From NCBI GenBank assembly GCA_019096065.1, contig JAGUCH010000001.1, positions 5,952,001 through 6,016,000 of the forward strand: a stretch of 64,000 nt of DNA. The letters run 5' to 3'. Every line of letters starts with the position of its first letter. The stretch's first letter is position 1. Shown piece after piece: positions 1 through 11,229 of this stretch. Source of the stretch: Paracyclopina nana. Taxonomy: Eukaryota > Arthropoda > Copepoda > Cyclopoida > Cyclopettidae. The notes below the pieces were generated by a model, which saw only the letters and a list, made by a program, of their open reading frames with translations, searched no databases and was not told the origin of the DNA. The translations under genes were made by a program, and so were the position numbers.

Positions 1-883
1 AGCCTTCAGAGGCTGCCAAGATCTCAAGCATGTTACCATTAGCCTCAACAGGGCTCTCGTGTTCATTGACGCTCAAGCTTTTGACCCGACCATGATTGGC
101 CTGCACAGCCTTGATCTTGCCGACAACGGGCTTCAAGCTTTGCCGGCGACTTTGGTGCCGTGGCAGCGCCTCCGAAGCCTCGATCTCAGCGGCAACCCCT
201 GGCATTGCAATTGCGACCTCGGCTTTGTGTCCACAGTGCTTGGCCATTTGGCAGCCAAGGCCAATAGCAGCGTTGACAAGGTCATCGCTGGGCAATGTGC
301 CAGCCCTGAGGCCTTCCGAGGCCAGTCTCTCCACAACTGGAGGCAAGAGTGCAGCCAGAACGATGTCCTCGAGAAAGTTGAGGAGAAGCCAGTGCTCACT
401 GCCAAAGAAGAAGTCAACACCAAAGATGCCATTATGCAGAGGCACGAGGCCTCGAACGCCACAGCTGTGATAGTGTCAGTGAGTATTGTGGTCACTGTGG
501 TCTCCCTGACCATCCTCGTGTTTGCCTACTTGAAGTTTTGCAAGCACCAAGCTCAAGACTGGATCAAAGAGCTAAAGTGGAGAAGGCACGATGCTGCCTT
601 AGCAAGGAAGAGTGGGCCTTACTTAAGCGGAGATAATTACATTTACACTTCTCCGAGGCTCCACCACACTTATGTGTATCATGGTCAGAGTCCATTACAT
701 CAGCAATACCTTCAGAATAACACTACTAGCTCCACAAACACTGACTCCAACACAGAGGAGGAGTACTACTACGTATCTCACTACGGCCAACATTTACCCC
801 AATGTGACACTGCTGTGGTCATGGCCAATGGCTTTGGCACGGTGGGCACCGTGGGCAAAAACATCCCCGTCACCGTGCTCTAA
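1..883 (+). CDS. LRR transmembrane protein, 3' part of gene
   Basis: The frame is open from base 2 to the TAA at 881-883, so this is the C-terminal part of a longer protein whose 5' exons lie outside. It starts inside leucine-rich repeats (LHSLDLADNGLQALP, LRSLDLSGNPW), followed by a cysteine-rich LRR C-terminal cap (WHCNCDLGF and later cysteines), a spacer and one hydrophobic membrane segment (about 465-540). The cytoplasmic tail of about 115 residues is rich in tyrosine, with an EEEYYY cluster. It ends in VTVL, which fits a class I PDZ-binding motif (T-x-hydrophobic). This architecture is typical of neuronal or epithelial adhesion and signalling LRR proteins such as the capricious/tartan type. 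The tail does not let me name the orthologue. An internal GTG or ATG is not a real start, because the LRR reading continues upstream to the window edge. Confidence 0.85.
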   Translation, partial: AFRGCQDLKHVTISLNRALVFIDAQAFDPTMIGLHSLDLADNGLQALPATLVPWQRLRSLDLSGNPWHCNCDLGFVSTVLGHLAAKANSSVDKVIAGQCASPEAFRGQSLHNWRQECSQNDVLEKVEEKPVLTAKEEVNTKDAIMQRHEASNATAVIVSVSIVVTVVSLTILVFAYLKFCKHQAQDWIKELKWRRHDAALARKSGPYLSGDNYIYTSPRLHHTYVYHGQSPLHQQYLQNNTTSSTNTDSNTEEEYYYVSHYGQHLPQCDTAVVMANGFGTVGTVGKNIPVTVL

Positions 884-3800
884 TGAAGCGTGTCTGCTCA
901 ACCGAAAGAGAACTAAAAATTCAAAAGTGCTGTGAACTCATTTTCTCTCTATCTCCTTATCATCATTATTATTGCTTATTATTAATGAATTCGATACTAA
1001 TGTAACATAGACCATTGAAATATCGCTAAGCTATGTTTGAAAGATTGTTTCAAAGTGTCTTTCAAGACTCGAATGAAATTAAAAAGTGAAATTAAAAATG
1101 AAATACACTCATGGTAATTCATCTTTTTTATTGTGACTATTCTCCTTCTTGGTCTTATTACACTACAACTTGGGAAATGAGAACTTTTTACAACTTCTCT
1201 CTGGAGGCTTGCGAAGGGAGGAACATGTGTTGCTTACATGAAGAGTTTGTACGAGCTACTTTTTGAGGAGCAATCATGTGGCCGGCTACTATAACGTGCT
1301 GCTGCTCCTCCTCGTGATGAGACTCTAATAAAGTGCCTTTATTGTGGAGGTGTCCCCTCGCTATTAGCTCACTTTTATTGCGCTTGTACCTAGTGAATAT
1401 TTATGTGAGAAGTTCGGGGCATGGTAGCAAATCTCCCAAGTAGACAACTTAGACACTTCTTCTCGAGGAGCAGCAGAAAACTTTCAAATCTTGCTCGATT
1501 GTCGCATGTAAAACTTCTCTTCCCTATTCAAGCCTCTCTGGTAGTGTGTCTAAAATTAGCATATTTGCCGGAGATATCCTGGTGGTCTAATTTACTCCAC
1601 TCTATGCATGACTTTGGTATCATTAGTCAATCAAAGTCAATCAAAAATTCACCCCTTTGCTACTATAATTAACTCGGCGAAATCATGAGCTAGCGAATAA
1701 CCAATATGCTTCACAAGTAGGCTATGTGGTTAATTAGCACGAAAATTAGGCCAATAGCAAATTGCGGTTGTCAAAAGGATTCGCCATGATGGCGTGAAGG
1801 TAAATGACAATTGAGCATAAATTCGCCCTGTATGACTTTTATGACCCCCGTGCCATGATAGCAATTTTTAGATGGACGCCGCCGACAGATAGACATTGCA
1901 ATTTCATACTTTCACTTGGTGCCGCTTTGTATTTTATGCGCGCAGAATCGTCACAGACGATTTCCCCGCTGCACCAGCCTTGCTATACGGCCTATGTCAA
2001 TAAAACAGTGGGTATCATCATGCATAACGAAAACATTATTTGAGCTAGGTCACCATCATCATCATCATGAATTCAGTAGTGGCTCAACAGTCGATGAAAT
2101 ATCTTAGTTTACCAAGTCGTCATCATCTCATGACAATGCCACTTTAAGACTTCTTTGAAGCGCCACGATCAGATAAGGGCTATTAGAGGGAAACGTAATG
2201 GCTTCAAGTATTTATGGCGTTCGTTTTAAAAAGAAATGACGCGGTGCTCTTAGTGGAATGGAGAAAAAGACTCGGTTTTTTATTCTTGGCGTTGTAATGA
2301 GTTCAATTTGAAATTCCTACCACAAGACTAGCGCTGCTGCTGCTGCAGTCTTGACCTCATTCCATTCCTCATCGAAAAAAGTTGCGCCATCACGATTCAT
2401 AACTCAAAATTAGCTTCAATTCAGCGCCGCGAAGTGAGTCACCTTTTCAAGCAACGTAGATTTCAGCAGATGTGGCGTCTAAGCAGTCATTATCATCATC
2501 TTGGTCGTCGTCTTCATCATCTTTATGATATGTCAACTGGAAATGGCCGCAAAGTATGTTTTTCCCCACGCTTCTATCATAAAAAAGTAAAGCACACGTA
2601 ATACTATGAGCACCACCCACTCAGCAGCGCGCGCCCACAGTGAAATGAAATTTGCACTTTTGAATATGTAATATACAACCTCACGTGAGTTAAATCTGCT
2701 ATGCTAACATGGTGGAGAATATGGAGGGTTCCTTTTTTCCGTGAGAGAGAGCCCATCTCATATTCACACTGGGTGGTCAGCAATAAAATGACACACATAC
2801 CACGACGAGAATTCCTTATGACTGTCAACCCTATCCGTAAGTTTTATGAGCCTGAACTTTAAAAATAGGGGTGGGGGGTTTCTCCCTTCACGGCGCAGCT
2901 CTTCCCAGAAGTGAAGTTTTAATTGCTGAAAAATCCCCATATTATTCGCAGTAGTCCGAAAAAAGCCCCCCTACACATTTCAATGCAGCCAAAGCAGTAA
3001 ACTCATTCATCATTTGCCTTGGTTTCGTGCTTGACACGAGGTTTCAGCAGTTGCTTGAAAAAAAATACTGCTGCTAAAAGTCCACCTCGCGCGTTGGCCC
3101 AGATATTTAGCATTTACTGCAATATCCTCGTTATTCCAGTACGGAGAGGTGTATATAGTGGGTGGCTCAAAGTCTGGCTTTTTGCCGCAGTGCTGGTATA
3201 GAAGATCCCCCAGAGGCCAGAATCTTATTGAAGGTTCTCACCAAAGAACAGTTGCTCGTCCTGCTCACTTTATTGTAATGAAGGTCGTCGTGCAGCTACA
3301 GTATTATACTGTAGAACGAGACCCCAACTTCCAAGAAAGGACATGATGAAGTATAGTCAGTCTACCATGCCAAGAGCTGTATTGTATCGGGGAAACTCAC
3401 GTCCGGTGCTAAGAAAAGTGCCCGGAACTTCAGTTCTTACACATCATGGCTTCGTTGAAAGGCTGATGCAATGTCGGCTGTTAAGGGCCTCCCAGGAGTC
3501 AGGAAAACGGCACTGCCATGCCCTGGTCTTGAGAAAAATGTGCCTCTACATCCTGCACAAAGTGGACACTTCATTACGAGGAAAGAAAGCAAAAGAGTCT
3601 TCCTAGCACAATAGCAGGAATTGGAGGAAAACGAGATTGCGTGACTGGCCTGATTAAAGTAGCGACAGGTTTTCACGCGATGAGCAAAATTGCAGGGCTT
3701 TCTGACTAATACAGTTTCATTTCGTGGTGACATTCGAGAGAAGGGGAGCTTTTTTGCCCCAAAGCTACACGTAGAGCCCCATGGTTAGAAAGCTTATAAA

Positions 3801-6800
3801 TGAATTACCACTCAAAGACGAGAGGGGACGAAATCAAATTGTGGCTTTTTTCATGAGAAGTAGTAGTAGCCTTTCCCCCAATTTGCTAATAGCCATGAAA
3901 ACTCAGGGGAATGGGTCGACAAACGCGCATACATAAATGCATGACATTGACACGGCCACGAGTGTGTGTGTGTGTTAAAAGGTAATTTATAAGAGGGCAA
4001 AGGGTTTCTTCTACATGTTTGCATTTGCGAATAAGTGGGAGGCCATGTTCAAGTTCCGTTTGTCGCAACCTTGAATTGCGGCGAATGATTTGTCTGTAAA
4101 CCTAATTTACGGCTTATTTGTTAAAAGTGTGGGCTGAATTATGGATCAGCTTTCTTGCGTACAAAAAGCAGTCCTCACTGAGGCCTGTGATTAACTATCT
4201 AATTATATACGTGGTTTCGGCCCAGCTATGGCCGAAAGTCAGACGACGTGGAGCTATTAATATTCTGCCATGTGAGCAGCTAAGCTCAACTGCAATTTAA
4301 TTAACGGCCTTTTTGCAGCTTGCTCCGCGTTGTGAGCTAAAGTGGCAATTTTAATCCTTGTAACTTCGCAGGTAATTAATAGCCACCCACTGCTGTGATG
4401 AAGACACGAAAGCTTAACCATTATTTATTGTTTGTTGTAGCACACCCTGAAATGGGCCAATTCTGATATGTGAGTGCTGGTGGCTAACTTTGCCAAAGTT
4501 CTCATTAGTCATGACTGCTGCAGCAGCGGAGAATATCTGCATAAAATGAGCTCCCCTCTCACCTTAATTGGCGTTGCAGAATAACTTCGTTGCTGCTTTC
4601 GCCAAGCTCGAAAAAACATGAACGCTGGTCTCCTTATACTTTGCATGGCCTCCACTTTTTTGTGAGGAGTGGTGTGGCCAAAAATGAGAGGACAAAGCTC
4701 ATATTGAGGGGAGGAAATGAAAAGGGTGTCCGCTTTTTGCCTCCTCTATTCTTGCTAGCATGTAGTAGTACTATGCTAAAAAAGTAATCTTCTCCTACTT
4801 TTTGCTTTCTTTTCAAAAAGTTGCATACACTGGACCTTGTCATACATAGAGTACTATGCTATTTTCCACCTAGCTAGCTAGTTTACTAGCAGAGATAAGA
4901 TATGATAGCAGAAGCTTCGTTCATTTTCCAGCATAAACTGTCAACTAGACATTTTAACGATGTGCAGCATTCGAGGAGACAGCACCCAGTACAAATACGA
5001 CGCATCCATTTAAACGGTGCAACGTGATGCATCGCATATGGTGAAAGCAACTGACCATATAATTTCTTTCAGCCTGAATGCAGAGCAGCGATTGTGAATT
5101 AGCGCCATGGTGCTGGTGCGCTAGCTCTTATTTATTTACGCTGCTGAAATTCTGTTAATATCAAATGACAAAGACAGTCTTGAATGGCTGTCACGCGAAA
5201 CGGAAGCTCTCAAGTAAATATTATGGTCAACTTTGTTGTCTCTCCACCTTTCCTTCGTCATTTCTTTCTTGAATTCTCCACGGTGGCCATGGAATGTTTT
5301 TGCATTTGAAAAAATTCCGTTTGCTCTCCTTGTTGAAGGCAGTGTACGGCTATCTCAATTCGGCTGTATTCGTAAAAAGGAAAGATATTACAAACGTGCC
5401 ATTATTGTGGAAAGTGTGATGGTGCAAGCAAAAAAAGAAATATTCGATTCACTGCTGCCCTTCTCAATTTACATTTTGCAACTGACCTTTCAGAGTATTC
5501 TGTTGGTAATTTGATCAGGCGCAACCCTGCACAAAACCAATAGAGTATCCCAATTGAGTGGTGTTGGCTTGACACAAAAGCAAATAGTAGGAGGAAAAAT
5601 TCCTCCTTTACGAGTTAGTTGTCTTAGCCACAGCACAAAAGCTAGGCTGTTGCTACTGATAGTTACTTTTTTAATTAAGAAATGGCAGCAGTTATCTCAG
5701 GGCACTAAATTCTTTTTTGATAAGAGCGCTCAATTTTATGGTACACCCTTTTTAAGTAAGGGTTAGCCTCTCACCTTAGCTTAATTAATCTGGTGAGATC
5801 AAATGAATGTAAAGATACGCGTGCATCCTAGCAGCACCAAAGAGGGTTTGAATGTTTGCTGGAGCTTCTGTAGGGTTTCCCTAATTTCGCTACTTTACTC
5901 TGGTTGCACATTTTGCAAAGTATCAAAGTTTTGCGAGCGCCACACTCATTGTGCACACATATGGTCATAATTATTGGCCGAAATGCATTGTCCTCCTTAA
6001 GTACTGTGTTATCTATCGATCTGAGTACAAATTTCTTGTTAGCATTCGAAAAGTTTGATCGGATCAACACTTTTTTCGACACCATGATCCACAGTGTGAG
6101 TCATAGTAGTTGGCTGGAAACTTGAAGCCAACGGCAGCAAACAATGGAAAAGATTAAAGCAAGGGAAGAACTCTGAATTAAATTGTTCCCCAGCTCTTCG
6201 TCCAATTTGCATGGAGAAGGAGACTTGAGCAAAACTTTTTGACACTTTGTGTACAGCAGTGTGGCCAAAAACGGGCAAACATGCGAAAAGATCCGCAGAA
6301 AATATTGTTCTTACAAAGCCATCGACTCAATAACAGCAGATGTGCTGATTTTAAAAGGATATGTCATTGCTTGATATTGCTATGATCCATGCGAAGAATG
6401 GTGCATAGTATTCAAATGTGCATTTCACGCTTATTTTGCAACAAACCAACATAATGCACTTTCTGACATGTTTTTGATTCTTTCATGCATGTTATACATC
6501 GTCAGATTCGTCCTCTATTATAGAGTTTCAGAAATATTTCGAGATAAAGCAGTGTGGGTCAGGGCTCCTCAGAACAAGGCTAATATTTACAATTTTCAAT
6601 TTATCCAGCACTTTTGTTGTCTTACTGAGATTATTTGCCCAAGGTTTCAGGTGTCAACTAACTTTTAAAATCTTGTTTTTGTAACCCTACCTTGCTCAAA
6701 TGGTCAGTAATTGGTAAATATGAGAACGTGAAGCTACAAAGGCTGCTAAACAAATTCCAATGCTGTTTTTGTTTCCGCTTTTTTGCTCAAATCCACCACA

Positions 6801-7064
6801 CGCATTTTCGTGTCACTTCCAATAAATCAAATATATAGTTTATGCTTAACTGCAAATGTCCACTTCATGCTTACGTGCAAAGTTGACACAAAATATGGAC
6901 TCTCTAAATATGGCTGATATAGGCGTTTGCTCGATGTGTGGGTTTTAAAGCCATTAAAGACGAGCAAAGCAGCTGGCCAATTTTATGGTTAAAGGGCAGG
7001 ATTAATGCCATTTCACCGAATTAGCCATGGCTCCACTGTTTCATAGGTGAAGGATGTTCAGCAA
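884..7064. other. Intergenic stretch without recognisable gene
   Basis: This AT-rich stretch starts with the presumed 3' UTR of the LRR gene; an AATAAA at 1327-1332 is a possible polyadenylation signal. It holds a short CAT microsatellite (2052-2069) and a GT microsatellite (about 3961-3975). Open frames here stay below about 100 codons, show no familiar motif and no consistent splice pairing. I see no RNA gene, but weak or unusual ones would escape reading by eye. Confidence 0.6.
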
Positions 7065-7076
7065 CCCCACCAATAT

Positions 7077-7852
7077 TCCTAGTGTAGTAGATAGCGTCTG
7101 ACTAGCTCATTTTTTTCGTAATGATTTTATTGGTCTATGTATGAAGTTTACATAACCTAGTAGATAAGTCTTAGTAAAACCAAAACCTAATTATTAGTCT
7201 ACCTACAGCTTGTACTTAGAGCAATAAATTCATTTAAAACTATAGGAGGGATTTCACTTTGACGTAATAGTTGTAATCAAGTTTATGATCCTATGTACAG
7301 CCTGTGCATAGACCAATAAGCTTTGTTTAATTATCTAATTTTTTGTTATTGGTCTATGTAAAGGCTTTGTTTAAACCAATAATCTTTCTTCCAATAATTA
7401 GGTTCAGTTTCAAAAATTATTTTTTCTACTGCCTTGTTACTATTCGAGTAATAGTCTGTACCTAGGGTATTGAATACCTTATACTTTTCTCACATTATTT
7501 TTGTTTGTTTTTCTAGATACGCAAAGAATTGTGCTGGACAACAAGATATACGACGCTTCAATAATCAATCTGTCTACGAGCTATCTACACTTGTTATGCA
7601 TTATATTTCTATATCTGTAATTTATCTGTTTCTCCAACTTCACTTTAATGCAGTACAAGATATAAGTGTAATAGTTTTATTGCTGACCAAATAAAGTTAT
7701 AACAGCTACAGGACAATCATTAATTCATAATTATGCATAGATGAAGTAATTTTTCAAGTAAGTCATGTACAACTGTGAATATCATCATTGTTTTTGCGAA
7801 TGCATTTTTTTTGCACAGCTATTGGACAGCTTATAGATACGACAAAAAGTCT
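7077..7852. repeat. Left subterminal repeat region of the transposon
   Basis: This non-coding end holds many copies, in both orientations, of a motif built from (A)TTGGTCTATGTA, CTATGTACAGCCTGTGCATAG and AGCTTATAGATAC. Examples are near 7131, 7149, 7195, 7289, 7348, 7451 and 7831. Dense subterminal motifs of this kind are the binding sites for the accessory protein in plant En/Spm; that role here is inference. Confidence 0.6.
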
Positions 7853-10680
7853 TTAGGCCTTTAGTGCGTCACAGGTGACGCTCAACAAAATTTTTCCATC
7901 TAGCACGGCCTTGCCTTTGACCTCAGATGTTTGGACCACATAAGTTTCAGCTGAAACTGCCTCCTTGTAAGCCACTCCAATTAACTCATAGTTGAGGAAA
8001 GGCAACTCTTCTCTTTTGTACTTGGACGTTGTAATCCGGCGGCAAACATAACTGTATGGCAATTGCTCAACAACCTGATAGAAGCTTCTGTCTTGCGTAT
8101 AGATGTAGTCGTCTTTTGTGTTGGCTCTCCGGTCTCCGATTTTGACTTTCATGACACTTTTGCATGAATGAGGGCCTAAACTGGCTATGTATGCTCTACG
8201 CATAAGCTGCTTTCCAACTGACATCGTGTTGTTGTTCAGAATGACTTTAATGTACGAGAAGAACGATTCCACAGGCTCAGCACTCACTTCGCTCAAAGTA
8301 AACCTCTTTCTTGTCTCACGTAGGTGAGAGAACTCGTGTACAGTAAATGTACAGTGTTCTAGGCCAAAAACTTCTTGATAAAGGGCATAGAAGATTTTGT
8401 GAAACTCTGCCATGGGAACTTTTTCACACAGCTCCTTGTAATGCTCGTCATCAAGCAATGCAGCCCTTACCAAGTAGGAAAAAATGAGCCATGCCTTTTT
8501 CATGTTATTGTGGCTATCTCCAATCACTGATCTGGCAAACATGAATGGGGCACAAATGACAATGGCAGCATATTCTCCAGATTTGAAGTGCAACAGGCAT
8601 TCCTCCATAGATCTTGGGCGGCGATTGAAATCGCTTGGGATGCACATTTTTCGCCATTGCGCATCAAAGAGCTTCATGATTTTCTCCCTTTTCTTGGACG
8701 TCTTCAAAATGAGTGTGATCATAGCCTTTGTCAAGCCCAAGAATAGGTTATGCATAGGCTCGATTGGCACCTGCTCAACGATATCAAATCCACGCAAGAC
8801 CAAGAATGGAGAGTCACCAGTAATGCCTAGGCAATCATTGTGAGAAAGCTGCTTCTTGTATTCTTTGCGCCTTTCACATACTTTCACCCATTGACTATGA
8901 GTGCGATGGCTGTAGTTGACTGAGCTGTAAGGAAATACAAGCTTTCCTCTCCTCAAAAATTCCCCAGGGGCAAAACATCTGTCACAGCTGTAATTGCCAG
9001 CATGGCCTTTCAAGCATTTGAGCTTTGCACGCATCGGACTGTCGCAAATCACAACACGAAGTGTAAAGCCCATGTTCTGGCCATCTATAAGCCACTCACG
9101 TATTTTTCGGCGAAGATCTGTAGTATTCTCCTTTCTGTAGATGTGCACCCCTGCCAGGTAGAGATTCTCACATTCTTCAAACCTTACGACAGCAAGTGTC
9201 ATCTGTGCTGCACCACTCTTAGAGAGAGGCACTCCATCTACGGCGTAGTCATAGCCTCGTCTATAAGGTGCGACACCAGGAGGAATCTTTTCGATCTTTG
9301 CATGATACAACCAAATGTCTTTGAGCGGACAGTATGTCCATTCTGACAAGCACTCATACCTTCTCCTGGGATATTTCTTTTTTGGATATTTTGGACCGTC
9401 CACAAAAATCCGTTCACCGGTAAGCTTGTCTCTGATTTCATAGGCTATGTATGAGGTAGGTAGAACCTTTTCCCATTGCTTGCGAATTGTTTGATAGCTT
9501 TTCAGTTTTCGTCCCGGTTCATACGCTTGGATAATTGCTCGAACGACATTCCAAAAGAAATCAGTCTGTGATTCTTTCAGGACCAACTTAGCACACATGG
9601 TGAGACAAAACGTTTGAAGTGCCTCATCTTTCTCTGTTTGTGTCTTCAATGTTTTATGATGAACAACAAATGCAAGAATTTCATCATATGGCATTTTCCT
9701 AGTGCCTTCACCACTTGAAAAGAAGCCAAACGGATCATTCTTGTCTTCAATGTCAGCAATTGCAGCATCACTGTCAGATGCAGACTCCAATGTTGATTGC
9801 TGTAAATAGTAAATGATGATAAAATATATTTGCTTATTCAGCTAATACATAGCCAGTAGATTGTCTATGCAAGCGTAAAACTTACATTTGAAGTGAGTGA
9901 TTTCTCATTGTAGTCAAGAGACAATGCGTCGATTTGTTGGGCTAGCTCATCAACTCTGAACTCCAATTCATGGACAACCATTCTATTGGCCGTTGGAATC
10001 ATAGTATCAGGCTCCTTTAGTGGAGGTACTTCAGTTGGCGCTATATCATGGATAATGTCCAATGCTTGAGCTCTCAAAATGTTGTCATCCTCCTTTGACG
10101 TCTTGTACATGTCATTAATATCCGATAGATGGACAGAAGACGAGCCAGAATCTTGCGACCATGATGCATTTGTGTCTTCCTCATAATTGATGAACTTGGC
10201 AATAGGATTTGCCACTTTTTTGGCAAAACGCTCATATTTACGTTTCAGCCGATGGTTGTTGCGGCGCTCATCAGGAGAATATAGACCAGCAAAGGAGTCA
10301 CTGTCCTCAGAAGTTGGTGGCACAGAAGTTGACTTGTTCAAGTCATTGATGTCTTGATCAATCAATGGCAACGGCAGCAATGATGGCTCCACATGCTTGT
10401 ACTCTTCCCAAAGCAAAGGATTCTCCTTCAAAACACCCATTCCAACTGATGTGCAGATGTTAATGACATCACATTCAAAATGATTTTTCCCACTTCTTAG
10501 ATCCTCAATGACCTCCTCGTCTATAGGCTGTCTAGGGCCTTTGTAAGGGTAGACACGCTGTTTCTCGATCCGAATTTTTGCCTCCAATTCGTGCAAAAAC
10601 TTTTCACATGTTCGTATCTGACGTCTCTTACGTGAGCGTTCGGCTGCACTCATTATAGCAACCTTTTTCTTTCGTGGCAT
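7853..10680 (-). CDS. Tnp2-like (CMC superfamily) transposase, two exons
   Basis: Exon 1 is 10680-9886 and exon 2 is 9799-7853, joined in phase 0 across an 86-bp GT-AG intron, giving about 913 residues. I start at ATG 10680 (MPRKKK); a good 3' splice site (TTTTTCAG) lies 8 nt upstream, so a 5' UTR intron is likely. The N-terminus is basic (RSRKRRQ) and then low in complexity. The catalytic part has the hallmarks of this family: VDGVPLSKSG near residue 453, VVICDSP near 518, KGHAGNYSCDRC (CxxC near 537-540), VPIEPMHNLFLGL near 612, FTVHEFSHL and AEPVESFF near 776. The acidic residues in the first, second and last of these are candidates for the DDE triad. It would cut and rejoin element ends in the nucleus. 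The frame has no stops. Confidence 0.85.
9800..9885 (-). other. Transposase intron carrying the element's motif
   Basis: On the minus strand this intron starts GTAAGT and ends TTTACAG. It contains GCATAGACAATCTACTGGC and TATGTA, a variant of the motif found at the transposon ends and in the accessory-gene introns. Confidence 0.75.
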
Positions 10681-11229
10681 TTTGATATCTGAAAAAGTAA
10701 CGTATAAGCTATACAAACGTTAGACAGACTAATTGCCTCTTGCTATTGATACTCTAATTATAAGTTTTGTGTTCTGCTTGATATTATACCTTGTTCGTGA
10801 TTTTATTTTGATTTCTGCAATTTGACGAATTTTTTCCTAGTTACTTTTTAAAGATGTGACGATAGATCATTCAAGTAAGTCAATCTGTCCTATTTATGCC
10901 TGTGTTAGTAGAAAAAATAATTTTTAATTTTTAATTTATATTGCTGTAAAAGTGATTATTATGTAGCCCTTACTTTCATATTATTTTTTCCATTAAATAT
11001 AAAAATTAAAAAAAAATCCGTCAAATTAAATAGCGTTAAATGCCTCAGTTAGCTACGATCGCTTGACGCGAGCAGACGTGCCGGGCCATACATACAAGTA
11101 GTACATACGTCACATACAAGTACAACGGGCTGGCCAACTATTGTTGTTGCGTGCGCCATTACTGTCTGAGCGTAAGTGCTTCGGCATCAGCTGAATCGGC
11201 GACAAAAAGAAGCAACGTCAAAAAACGAA
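10681..11229. promoter_or_regulatory. Divergent promoter gap of the two transposon genes
   Basis: The two start codons (10680 minus, 11230 plus) face away from each other across 549 bp. The gap holds an AT-rich core (about 10910-11030), a GC-richer part from 11040, and near 11090-11125 a short repeat of ACATACAAGTA and TACATACGTCACATACAAGT. One copy of the element's motif (GTATAGCTTATACG read on minus) lies at 10696-10712 beside the presumed acceptor of a transposase 5' UTR intron. No clear TATA box is visible. Confidence 0.5.

Noticed and set aside
2050-2076. CAC(CAT)n GAATTC, which translates as six histidines followed by an EcoRI site, as in an expression vector
   Set aside because: No other vector sequence surrounds it, and it lies in AT-rich genomic DNA; a CAT microsatellite explains it.
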